Assembly: GCA_030148605.1 (NCBI GenBank)
Contig: JASBTD010000063.1
Location: 62,001-126,000, forward strand
Direction of reading: 5' to 3'
From: Erythrobacter sp.
GTDB lineage: Bacteria > Pseudomonadota > Alphaproteobacteria > Sphingomonadales > Sphingomonadaceae
DNA: 64,000 bases
A program made the position numbers and the translations under genes. The notes beneath the pieces were generated by a model. It saw only the letters and a program-made list of their open reading frames with translations, searched no databases and was not told where the DNA came from. Positions 1 through 7,939 of the stretch are shown in pieces. Within the stretch, counting starts at the first letter, position 1. Each line of letters begins with the position of its first letter.

Positions 1-318
1 CAGGCGGCGATCCTGAAGATGCAGGATGCTGGCGAGATCAGCGGCGGCCAGGCCAAGGAAATCTTTGAAATCGTGCTCAAAACAGGGCGCGAACCAGGCG
101 AGATCGCGGACAGCGAAGGCCTGAAACAGGTCAGCGACACCGGCGCGATCGAAGCCGCGATTGATGAGATCATCGCCAACAATGCTGACAAGGTCGAGGA
201 ATATCGCGGCGGGAAAGACAAGCTGTTCGGCTTCTTCGTTGGCCAGACGATGAAAGCGATGCAGGGCAAGGCAAATCCGGCGGTGGTGAACCAAATCCTG
301 AAGGACAAGCTCGGCTGA
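1..318 (+). CDS. gatB: Aspartyl/glutamyl-tRNA amidotransferase subunit B, C-terminal fragment
   Basis: The reading frame is open from the first base of the window and ends at a TGA at 316-318, so only the C-terminal ~105 residues are present. They match the helical GatB/YqeY tail: '[13 protein letters not shown]', then '[18 protein letters not shown]', then the usual end '[15 protein letters not shown]'. GatB binds tRNA in the GatCAB complex, which converts misacylated Glu-tRNA(Gln) or Asp-tRNA(Asn) into Gln-tRNA or Asn-tRNA in the cytoplasm. The catalytic kinase-like part lies upstream of the window. trmL follows after 7 bp and is probably co-transcribed. Confidence 0.93.
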   Translation, partial: QAAILKMQDAGEISGGQAKEIFEIVLKTGREPGEIADSEGLKQVSDTGAIEAAIDEIIANNADKVEEYRGGKDKLFGFFVGQTMKAMQGKANPAVVNQILKDKLG

Positions 319-325
319 TCCAGCC

Positions 326-781
326 GTGGCCTCCATCGTTCTGATCCAGCCCGAAATCCCCGGCAACACCGGCGCGGTCGGGCGCACCTGCGTTGCGCTG
401 GATATGGAGCTGGTGCTGATCCGCCCGCTGGGTTTCGATATTTCGGACAAGCGCGTGAAACGATCCGGGCTCGATTACTGGCCGCATATCCGGCTGACTG
501 AGTTCGCGAGCTGGAACGCCTTCATAAAGGAGCGCGAGCCGCGCGCGGACCAGCTGTTCCTGTTTGAAGAATATGCCGAGCGCAGCTTTTACGATCCGGA
601 CTATCCGGCGGATGCCTATCTGGTGTTCGGGCGCGAGACCAAGGGTATCCCCGAAGATATCGTCACTGCCCACGGCGAGCAAATGGTCAGCCTGCCGATG
701 CGATCCGACAAGGTGCGTTCGCTCAACCTTGCCAACACCGTCGCCGCGGCGGCCTATCAGGCGCTGAGAGGACATATTTAG
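326..781 (+). CDS. trmL: tRNA (cytidine(34)-2'-O)-methyltransferase TrmL
   Basis: A 151-residue SpoU/TrmD-fold (SPOUT) protein starting at a GTG 7 bp after gatB. It opens with 'IVLIQPEIPGNTGAVGRT', the short N-terminal motif of the TrmL/YibK family. Near the C-terminus it has 'LVFGRETKGIP' and 'VRSLNLANTVAAAAYQAL', the knot-forming SAM-binding motifs. The length equals that of standalone TrmL. Members 2'-O-methylate the wobble base of tRNA-Leu isoacceptors. It is probably transcribed with gatB, and a hairpin at 790-825 ends the unit. Confidence 0.92.
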   Translation: MASIVLIQPEIPGNTGAVGRTCVALDMELVLIRPLGFDISDKRVKRSGLDYWPHIRLTEFASWNAFIKEREPRADQLFLFEEYAERSFYDPDYPADAYLVFGRETKGIPEDIVTAHGEQMVSLPMRSDKVRSLNLANTVAAAAYQALRGHI

Positions 782-789
782 GCCAAAGA

Positions 790-825
790 GAAAGGCCGCC
801 GGAGCGCGAACTCCAGCGGCCTTTC
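790..825. terminator. Bidirectional hairpin terminator between trmL and a convergent small gene
   Basis: The arms 790-799 (gaaaggccgc) and 816-825 (gcggcctttc) are exact reverse complements, extended by ggag/ctcc inside, with a 6-nt loop. Short T- or A-rich flanks lie on both sides. It sits between convergent genes, so it likely stops transcription both ways. Confidence 0.75.
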
Positions 826-848
826 TGATTGACTGGCTCTGAGCTGGT

Positions 849-1151
849 TTAAGCGGCCTTTTCGCCGGTCAGCGGCATCGCGCCAAACGCACCCGCGTTC
901 ACATTGCCAGCCAGCGTGCCGCCTTCGATGGTTGCTTCGCAATCAAGCGTCATCGGCATGGGCACAGTCATCTGCATCTTCCAGGTCAGCGTGTTGCCGT
1001 CGACCTTGCCGTCTTCAACATCCATGCTGCCCATCGCGCCGGCCATGTTGCCGCTGAAAGTTCCATCGCCATTGTCGACCACGGTGAAGGTGCCGCTCTG
1101 GTCGCCCATCGGGCTTTTGACAGTGGTGTTGTAAGTGCCGGAAAGTGACAT
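849..1151 (-). CDS. Small conserved hypothetical beta-strand protein
   Basis: A 100-residue protein without signal peptide or membrane segment. It is rich in Gly, Thr, Asp and Met ('GDQSGTFTVVDNGDGTFSGN', 'GKVDGNTLTWKMQMTVPMPM'), a repeating strand-turn-strand pattern as in lipocalin-like or beta-barrel carriers. Such proteins recur in sphingomonads, but I know of no assigned function. Codon use looks like that of its neighbours. The ATG at 1149-1151 is preceded by a good Shine-Dalgarno (AGAGGAGAA on the minus strand). It is convergent with trmL and shares its terminator. Confidence 0.75.
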   Translation of the reverse strand: MSLSGTYNTTVKSPMGDQSGTFTVVDNGDGTFSGNMAGAMGSMDVEDGKVDGNTLTWKMQMTVPMPMTLDCEATIEGGTLAGNVNAGAFGAMPLTGEKAA

Positions 1152-1225
1152 GGGGTTCTCCTCTTGGAAATTGTTCTTGTAATATCAAAGGCTGAAGGTC
1201 TTCGAAGTTCCTGTTTACATGGCTG

Positions 1226-3439
1226 TCAGTTAGACTCAACCTCATATCGCCGCGAAGCATTGGCGATTGCGTCTTCGCGCCAGAAATGCACCGGTTTGAG
1301 CTGATGATCGACGAAAAGCTGCATCTGGTCGGTGTGGTGCGGACTGTCAGGCCGCGTGATCGCCGCGCCGAAAGGCTGGATCGATTGCGAACGCACGCGC
1401 CCGCCATCGCGCGGCCATTCGACCCATTGGATAAAGCTGTCTCCGTGGACCAGCCGCAAGCGGCCATCATCGTCGACACGCCATGTGGTTGATGCACGCA
1501 ATGTGTCCGAACCGCCATCGAGCGGTAAGTCGACATCGCCCTGCCGCAAACGCAGCAATTCGCTCATCGGGGGATCGATCCGCCCGAAATGCGTCATCAA
1601 GTGGTCGACCTTGTCACGCAAATGCGCTTCGACATCGGGATAATCCTTGTTCTGATATTCGGCTGACATGAAATCCTTGATCATCAACAGCGCGAGGCTG
1701 TCGCCGGCGCCTATGCTATCGGCTGTGAAGTCCCAATTCAGCAGCAATTGGCGTGCTTCAGCGAGGTCACCTTCAACCTCTAGCGCCTTCAGCGCATCCC
1801 ACAGCTCAGCGACATAGCCTTCGCGCTCATAGGCCGTGTCATATTTGATCCGACGCAGGTTTGCGCGATCCAGCACTTCGGCTTCGCTAAGCAGCTTCCA
1901 CGCCCGGCGCGATCGATTGGTCTGCTTCAGCTCCACACCCAGGATCGGAGACACGCTGTCGCGGTCGATATCATCCGCCGCACCCGCAGCCGTGTAAGGC
2001 TCATTATTCGAATTGTAGAGCCAGCCAGACGAGGGATTGATGAGCTTGGGTATTTCGGCATAGTCGACCGTGCCTTGCCAGATCAGATCTGACCGGGAAC
2101 CATCGAGAATGCCGCGCCAGTTGGCTTTCACGTCTTCGGGCCGGTCAGGGATCGCAGCGTTGTAGACATAGGCGATATTGCCCGCTTCATCGGCATAGAT
2201 GAAATTGGTGCTGGGGATCGCCATGCGCGCCAGCTGAGCCTGCCATTCCTCAAGATTGGTCGCCTTGTTCAGCCGGTAATAGGCATCGAGCTGTTCGATG
2301 CGGTCGATCCCGCCATATCGGATGGCAAACGCGCCATTGTCATTGATGATCACCGGCCCGTGGACGCTGCGATAGACTGTGCGGCGGATAGGCAATGTGA
2401 TCGGCCCCAGCTTGACCGGTAGGGTAACCGTCTTGCTTTCCAGCTCGCGCCATTCGCCATCAAGCATGTAGCGTGTGCCGCTGTCATCCATCTCCAGCCT
2501 GTAGACATCGACCATGTCCGGCCGGTTGACGGTGTTGGTCCATCCCAAATGCCGGTTATGGCCGAGGAACGGGTAGGGCGATCCGGGGAAATTGGCGCCG
2601 GTGAAGTGCCAGCCTTCGCCGCTCTCGACAGTCATTTCATACCAGGCAACCCCGCCGGTGAGTGGCTGGTGCGAATTCGAAATCAGCGTTGTCGGCCCGC
2701 CTGACTTGTCCGGGCTGACTGCCCATGCGTTCGAGCCGTTGAGCGCTGCGTCCTTGCCGAAAGGTGTATAGGTGGCCGAGTCAGCCGGCTCGCCGTCAAA
2801 GTCAGGCCCGATGACATCGCCGTTCGCGTCACGCGGAAAACCGGGAATGTCAGGGCCGAATTCGCGGCGCAGCGGGTCGCCAGCAACCAAAGGCTGGATC
2901 ACGTTGTTGAGGCCAAAGAAGAACGGCTGGCGCAGCGCGAAACCGGCTGCGATATCCCGGCCATTGACAGGGAAAAGGTTTGCCAGCTTCAGTTCTTCAG
3001 GGTGCTCGCGCGCATATTGATTGAGACCTGCCGCATAAGCTTCGAGCAAGGCGCGCGTGTCATCGGGCAAGCTGTCATAGTGGCGCTCGGCCGTGCCGCG
3101 CGCGTCGAGCAAGTGGTACACAAAATCGACCGCTGCACCATCTTCGCCTGCAATGGCACCATAGCGCCCGCGTGACATGGCGATAACGTCCTGCAGCGTG
3201 AAGAAGTCATCCTCTGACTGAGCAATCGCCACCCCAAAGGCCACATCCGCATCGGTCTCGCCATAGATATGCGGCACGCCATATTCGCTGCGGACGATCT
3301 CCGCGCGATATTGCCGTTGTTCGTCGGGTGCCTTGCCACGTTCAGCGAAGAACGGCTCCCACGTCGCCAAAGCGATGAATAGAACGAGCACGGATACAAG
3401 CAGCGCGCCAGCGCCGCGCAAGAGCCATTTGCGGATCAC
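1226..3439 (-). CDS. Secreted/periplasmic penicillin acylase-family (S45) amidohydrolase, possibly an AHL acylase
   Basis: An Ntn-hydrolase precursor of about 737 residues. I chose the GTG at 3437-3439 because AGAGG lies 6 nt upstream; a TTG 30 bp further up has no such site. An N-terminal hydrophobic segment ('GALLVSVLVLFIALATW') should send it to the periplasm. The autocatalytic cleavage site is visible as 'LNGSNAWAVSPDKS': the Ser at about residue 236 (of this start) would become the N-terminal nucleophile of the beta chain. 'NSHQPL' and 'GHNRHLGWTNT' downstream are typical of the S45 beta chain. Family members cleave penicillins, cyclic imides or acyl-homoserine lactones; the substrate cannot be read from sequence. 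It is divergent from the secreted M17 peptidase. Confidence 0.88.
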   Translation of the reverse strand: MIRKWLLRGAGALLVSVLVLFIALATWEPFFAERGKAPDEQRQYRAEIVRSEYGVPHIYGETDADVAFGVAIAQSEDDFFTLQDVIAMSRGRYGAIAGEDGAAVDFVYHLLDARGTAERHYDSLPDDTRALLEAYAAGLNQYAREHPEELKLANLFPVNGRDIAAGFALRQPFFFGLNNVIQPLVAGDPLRREFGPDIPGFPRDANGDVIGPDFDGEPADSATYTPFGKDAALNGSNAWAVSPDKSGGPTTLISNSHQPLTGGVAWYEMTVESGEGWHFTGANFPGSPYPFLGHNRHLGWTNTVNRPDMVDVYRLEMDDSGTRYMLDGEWRELESKTVTLPVKLGPITLPIRRTVYRSVHGPVIINDNGAFAIRYGGIDRIEQLDAYYRLNKATNLEEWQAQLARMAIPSTNFIYADEAGNIAYVYNAAIPDRPEDVKANWRGILDGSRSDLIWQGTVDYAEIPKLINPSSGWLYNSNNEPYTAAGAADDIDRDSVSPILGVELKQTNRSRRAWKLLSEAEVLDRANLRRIKYDTAYEREGYVAELWDALKALEVEGDLAEARQLLLNWDFTADSIGAGDSLALLMIKDFMSAEYQNKDYPDVEAHLRDKVDHLMTHFGRIDPPMSELLRLRQGDVDLPLDGGSDTLRASTTWRVDDDGRLRLVHGDSFIQWVEWPRDGGRVRSQSIQPFGAAITRPDSPHHTDQMQLFVDHQLKPVHFWREDAIANASRRYEVESN

Positions 3440-3524
3440 GGGAAACCTCTGTCTGACATTGGCGTTCAACCTGCGTTGGCTGGCCGCTCAGGTCAACACG
3501 TTCAAGATATCAGGGGACAATATC

Positions 3525-5102
3525 GTGCCAATTTTGCGTTCAAAAATCATTGCCTTGGCAGCCTGCGCGCCGCTTGCACTCGCGGCTGCGCCCGTTCTGG
3601 CTCAGGATGTCATGGGTTCGGGGATTGTGCCCGGCACCGCTGAAAACAGCGCATCGCGCGGGATCGGTTTTGCCGAAGAAGCGCCGCGCGGCGCAGCTAT
3701 TGCAATCATCACAGCCAGCGCTGAATTGCCCGCTGACGCGCCTTTTTCGGCTGCTGAACGGCAGGCAGCGGAGCAGCGGATCGCTGCGCGAGGTTTTACA
3801 GGGAAATCCGGCGAAACGCTCGAACTGATGGCAACGGGCAATGCCCCCAAGATCGTGCTGTTCGGCGCTGCGACGGATGAGGGCGAGCAATCTGACTGGC
3901 GCGCAATGGGCGGCACCATCGCTCAAGCGATGAGCGCTGAGAATAGCGGTGTCGCCGTGATTGGCGCGTCGGACGCGGCTGCCATGGCGGATATCGCGTT
4001 TGGCGCGGCGCTGGGCCAGTATCGTTTTGATCGCTACAAGAGCGACCGCACGGCTGCACCTGCTGAGGAAATTACTCTGGTAGGCAGCCAGTCACGCGCG
4101 GCACAGGTGCTGTGGCAAGGCCGCCATGCGGCGCTGGCAGAAGGCGTGGTGATGGCGCGCGATCTGGTCAATGAGCCAGCCAATGTGATCTATCCGGAGA
4201 GTTTTATCGAGCGCGCACGTGCGGCGTTTCGCGGCGTTCCCAATGTCACTATCGAAGTGCTCGAGCAAGCTGACATGCGCCGCTTGGGTATGGGCGCGAT
4301 TGCGGGGGTAGGGCAGGGTAGCCCGCGCGGCAGCCGCTTGATGCTGATCACTTACAAGGGCGCCGATGGCGCGCCGATCGCCTTGGCAGGCAAGGGCATC
4401 ACATTCGATACAGGCGGTATCTCGATCAAGCCGAATAGCGGCATGTGGGAGATGAAAGGGGACATGTCTGGCGCAGCGGCCGTGACAGGTGCCTTGCTGA
4501 GCCTGGCCAAGTCGCGCGCACCGGTTCACGCGGTCGCAGCCGTCGCGCTGGCAGAGAACATGCCCGGCGGCAATGCGCAGCGCCCCGGCGATGTGATCCG
4601 CACGCTGTCAGGCAAGACAATCGAGATCCGCAGCACTGACGCGGAAGGGCGCCTGGTCCTGTCAGACGCGATTGAATACACGGTGCAGGAAAAGTCGCCC
4701 TATGCGCTGGTCGACATCGCGACGCTGACCGGCTCTGCTGTTCGTGCGCTTGGCCCGGAATATGCCGCTCTGTTTGCGCGGGCAGACAGCCATGCCGAAG
4801 CGGCCATCGCAGCAGCCGATGCGAGCGGTGAAGCGCTGTGGCGACTGCCGCTTCATCCCGCTTATGCCAAAGCGATCAAGTCGGAAATTGCTGACATCAA
4901 GAATAGCGATGCCAGCCCCGCACCCGGCGCGAGCGCTGGTGCCCACTTTATCGAGTATTTCGTGCCGGAAGATCTGCCCTGGGTGCATATCGATATGGCA
5001 GCGGTTGATCGCTGTTCTGGCACCACTGCGCTGTGCCCCGGTGGTGCGCGCGGATTTGGCGTGATGCTGCTCGACGAATTGGCACGCAATTGGCGCCCGT
5101 AA
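3525..5102 (+). CDS. Exported M17-family leucyl aminopeptidase
   Basis: A two-metal M17 aminopeptidase of about 525 residues. I place the start at the GTG at 3525: AGGGGA lies 7 nt upstream, and the resulting N-terminus is a clean signal peptide ('IIALAACAPLALAAAPVLAQ') ending in ALAxxPVLAQ. The longer open frame upstream only overlaps the divergent acylase gene. The metal and catalytic motifs are present: 'GKGITFDTGGISIKP', 'MKGDMSGAAAV', 'STDAEGRLVL'. The last is normally NTDAEGRL; here Asn is Ser, while the metal-binding Asp and Glu are kept. Most M17 enzymes are cytosolic hexamers, so export is notable. A cytosolic paralogue is encoded at 54428-55834. Confidence 0.88.
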   Translation: MPILRSKIIALAACAPLALAAAPVLAQDVMGSGIVPGTAENSASRGIGFAEEAPRGAAIAIITASAELPADAPFSAAERQAAEQRIAARGFTGKSGETLELMATGNAPKIVLFGAATDEGEQSDWRAMGGTIAQAMSAENSGVAVIGASDAAAMADIAFGAALGQYRFDRYKSDRTAAPAEEITLVGSQSRAAQVLWQGRHAALAEGVVMARDLVNEPANVIYPESFIERARAAFRGVPNVTIEVLEQADMRRLGMGAIAGVGQGSPRGSRLMLITYKGADGAPIALAGKGITFDTGGISIKPNSGMWEMKGDMSGAAAVTGALLSLAKSRAPVHAVAAVALAENMPGGNAQRPGDVIRTLSGKTIEIRSTDAEGRLVLSDAIEYTVQEKSPYALVDIATLTGSAVRALGPEYAALFARADSHAEAAIAAADASGEALWRLPLHPAYAKAIKSEIADIKNSDASPAPGASAGAHFIEYFVPEDLPWVHIDMAAVDRCSGTTALCPGGARGFGVMLLDELARNWRP

Positions 5103-5141
5103 TAGGTCGCTTAACAGAGTTTTGAATGACATCGACGGCAG

Positions 5142-5169
5142 GGGTCTTGCGGAAATCTTCGCAAGACCC
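5142..5169 (+). terminator. Hairpin after the exported M17 gene
   Basis: A perfect 10-bp stem, 5142-5151 (gggtcttgcg) and 5160-5169 (cgcaagaccc), with an 8-nt loop, 40 bp after the stop codon. No clear T tract follows, so it may be a weak or Rho-assisted terminator. Confidence 0.55.
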
Positions 5170-5213
5170 ACCTATTCAGATAACACACCGCGAAAGATTC
5201 TTGTGTCGGTGCG

Positions 5214-5241
5214 CTTGTGTTGTATAAATGCAACACTATAT
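5214..5241 (+). promoter_or_regulatory. Putative heat-shock (RpoH-type) promoter of clpB
   Basis: CTTGTG at 5214-5219 and CTATAT at 5236-5241 are 16 bp apart. This resembles the alphaproteobacterial sigma-32 pattern (CTTG ... C-TAT-T). It lies 30 bp before the clpB start, and clpB is a classic RpoH target. Confidence 0.45.
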
Positions 5242-5270
5242 CGGATGGGTAATGCAATGAGGGACCGTCG

Positions 5271-7850
5271 ATGAATCTCGAAAAATTCACTGATCGCGCC
5301 AAGGGCTTCCTGCAAAGCGCGCAGACCGTTGCCATCCGAATGGAGCACCAGCGGATCACACCCACGCACCTGCTCAAGGCCTTGCTTGAAGACAGCGAAG
5401 GCATGGCGGCTGGCCTGATCCAGCGCGCGGGCGGCAATCCGGGCGTGGCGATCACTGAAGTCGATACGGAATTGGGCAAAATTCCTGCCGTCTCCGGCGG
5501 CGGCGCACAGGCGACCCCCGGGCTCGACAATGACGCAGTGCGCGTGCTCGACCAGGCTGAGCAGATCGCGGAAAAGTCAGGCGATTCCTACGTCACAGTC
5601 GAACGATTGCTTTCTGCGCTGACGCTGGCGAGCACGACCAAGGCAGGCCAGGCGCTCAAGCAAGCGGGGCTCGATCCCAAGTCGCTGGAAAATGCGATCA
5701 ATGAACTGCGCAAAGGCAAGACCGCGGACAGCGCCAATGCTGAAAGCGCCTATGACGCAATGAAGAAATTCGCGCGCGACCTGACGCAGGCTGCGCGTGA
5801 CGGCAAGCTTGATCCGGTCATCGGCCGTGACGAGGAAATTCGCCGCACCATTCAGATTCTGGCGCGCCGTACGAAGAACAATCCCGCGCTGATCGGCGAA
5901 CCCGGCACGGGCAAGACCGCGATCGCCGAAGGGCTTGCGCTGCGGATCGCCAATGGTGACGTGCCTGACAGCCTGAAGGGCCGCACGCTGAAGTCGCTCG
6001 ACATGGGTGCACTGATTGCTGGCGCAAAATATCGTGGTGAATTCGAAGAACGCCTGAAGACCGTGCTCGACGAAGTGAAGGGCTCTGACGGGCAGATCAT
6101 CCTGTTTATTGACGAGATGCACACGCTGATCGGGGCAGGGGCCTCTGAAGGCAGCATGGATGCTTCGAACTTGCTCAAGCCTGCTCTAAGCCGCGGCGAG
6201 CTGCACTGCATCGGCGCGACGACGCTTGATGAGTATCAAAAGTATGTCGAGAAAGACCCCGCGCTACAGCGGCGTTTCCAACCGGTCTATATCGATGAGC
6301 CGAGCGTGGAAGATACGATATCCATCCTACGCGGGCTCAAAGAGAAGTACGAGCTGCACCACGGGGTGAACATCACCGACAATGCGCTGGTGGCCGCCGC
6401 GCAGCTATCCAACCGCTATATCCAGAACCGCTTCCTGCCAGACAAGGCGATCGACCTGATGGATGAGGCTGCCTCGCGCATCCGCATGGAAGTGGAATCA
6501 AAGCCTGAAGAGATCGAGAAGCTCGACCGGCGTATCATCCAGCTGAAGATCGAAGAGAGCGCGCTTGCGAAGGAAAGCGACGACGCGTCGAAAGACCGGC
6601 TCGTCGCGCTGCGTGAAGAGCTGGCCAATCTCGAACAGGAATCGTCTGAACTGACCACGCGCTGGCAGAACGAGCGTGACAAGATTCACGCGGAAAGCCG
6701 GATCAAGGAAGAGCTCGACGCTGCGCGGATCGAGCTGGAACAGGCGCAGCGTACGGGTGACCTGGCGAAAGCCGGTGAGCTTTCATACGGCAAGATTCCC
6801 GAGCTCGAAAAGAAGCTTGAGGAAGCGCGCGGTGCGTCAGAAAACGCGCTGCTGCGTGAGGAAGTAACCGAAGAGGACATTGCCGGTGTCGTGAGCCGCT
6901 GGACCGGTATCCCGGTTGACAAGATGATGGAAGGCGAGCGTGACAAGCTGCTGCAGATGGAGCAACTGCTCGGCAAGCGCGTGATCGGCCAGAATCAGGC
7001 AATCGAAGCTGTTTCCAAGGCGGTGCGCCGTGCACGTGCGGGCTTGCAGGATCCCAACCGTCCGCTCGGTTCATTCCTTTTCCTTGGCCCCACCGGCGTC
7101 GGCAAGACCGAATTGACCAAGGCGCTGGCGGAATTCCTGTTCGATGATGACCAGGCAATGGTGCGCATCGACATGAGCGAATTCATGGAGAAGCATGCTG
7201 TTGCCCGCCTGATCGGCGCGCCTCCGGGCTATGTCGGCTATGAAGAGGGCGGTGTGCTGACCGAAGCTGTCCGCCGCAGACCGTATCAGGTCGTGCTGTT
7301 CGACGAAGTCGAGAAAGCGCATAATGACGTGTTCAACGTGTTGCTGCAGGTGCTTGACGATGGCCGTTTGACTGACGGGCAGGGCCGCGTGGTCGATTTC
7401 TCGAACACTCTGATCATCCTGACATCGAATTTGGGCAGCCAGTTCCTCAGCCAGATGACCGACGACCAGAAGGTGGAGGATGTCGAGCCGCAGGTGATGG
7501 ATGTGGTGCGCGGGCATTTCCGCCCCGAATTCCTCAACCGGCTGGACGAGATCATCCTGTTCCACCGGCTGGCGGCTGAACATATGGCACCGATTGTCGA
7601 AATCCAGGTCAAGCGCGTGCAAAAACTGCTCAAGGACCGCAAGATCACGCTCGACTTGTCAGAGGCTGCGCTGCGCTGGCTGGGCCGGGTGGGGTATGAT
7701 CCGGTTTACGGTGCACGCCCGCTCAAACGCGCGGTGCAACGTTACCTGCAAGACCCGCTGGCGGAAATGCTGCTCCAAGGGACAGTCACCGATGGCAGCA
7801 CCGTGCAGATCGATGAAGGCGATGGCGAGTTGAAGATGAGTGTGAGCTGA
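5271..7850 (+). CDS. clpB: ATP-dependent disaggregase ClpB
   Basis: An 859-residue full-length ClpB. The N-terminal Clp_N repeats start '[18 protein letters not shown]'. The first AAA+ module has Walker A 'GEPGTGKTA' at about residue 209 and '[13 protein letters not shown]'. The coiled-coil middle domain covers roughly residues 400-520. The second AAA+ module has Walker A 'GPTGVGKTE' near residue 606, 'LFDEVEKAH' and the sensor/pore motif 'GYVGYEEGG'. ClpB works with DnaK to resolubilise aggregated proteins in the cytoplasm after heat stress. A GAGGGA ribosome site precedes the ATG, and a strong hairpin follows at 7886-7918. It is monocistronic. Confidence 0.97.
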   Translation: MNLEKFTDRAKGFLQSAQTVAIRMEHQRITPTHLLKALLEDSEGMAAGLIQRAGGNPGVAITEVDTELGKIPAVSGGGAQATPGLDNDAVRVLDQAEQIAEKSGDSYVTVERLLSALTLASTTKAGQALKQAGLDPKSLENAINELRKGKTADSANAESAYDAMKKFARDLTQAARDGKLDPVIGRDEEIRRTIQILARRTKNNPALIGEPGTGKTAIAEGLALRIANGDVPDSLKGRTLKSLDMGALIAGAKYRGEFEERLKTVLDEVKGSDGQIILFIDEMHTLIGAGASEGSMDASNLLKPALSRGELHCIGATTLDEYQKYVEKDPALQRRFQPVYIDEPSVEDTISILRGLKEKYELHHGVNITDNALVAAAQLSNRYIQNRFLPDKAIDLMDEAASRIRMEVESKPEEIEKLDRRIIQLKIEESALAKESDDASKDRLVALREELANLEQESSELTTRWQNERDKIHAESRIKEELDAARIELEQAQRTGDLAKAGELSYGKIPELEKKLEEARGASENALLREEVTEEDIAGVVSRWTGIPVDKMMEGERDKLLQMEQLLGKRVIGQNQAIEAVSKAVRRARAGLQDPNRPLGSFLFLGPTGVGKTELTKALAEFLFDDDQAMVRIDMSEFMEKHAVARLIGAPPGYVGYEEGGVLTEAVRRRPYQVVLFDEVEKAHNDVFNVLLQVLDDGRLTDGQGRVVDFSNTLIILTSNLGSQFLSQMTDDQKVEDVEPQVMDVVRGHFRPEFLNRLDEIILFHRLAAEHMAPIVEIQVKRVQKLLKDRKITLDLSEAALRWLGRVGYDPVYGARPLKRAVQRYLQDPLAEMLLQGTVTDGSTVQIDEGDGELKMSVS

Positions 7851-7885
7851 CGGAGCGGTTGCAATGGCATGTTCGTTTTAAGAAG

Positions 7886-7918
7886 AAGGGCCGCTAGGGT
7901 TTCCCCTAGCGGCCCTTT
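7886..7918. terminator. Strong bidirectional terminator between clpB and a convergent receptor gene
   Basis: A perfect 14-bp stem (7886-7899 with 7904-7917), GC-rich, with a 4-nt loop, followed by a short T run on the plus strand and an A/G-rich flank on the other. It sits exactly between two convergent genes. Confidence 0.85.
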
Positions 7919-7939
7919 CCAATGGGTGTCGCGGCGTGC

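Noticed and set aside
5577-6122. Minus-strand open frame of 181 codons
   Set aside because: Antisense to clpB, whose reading frame is beyond doubt.
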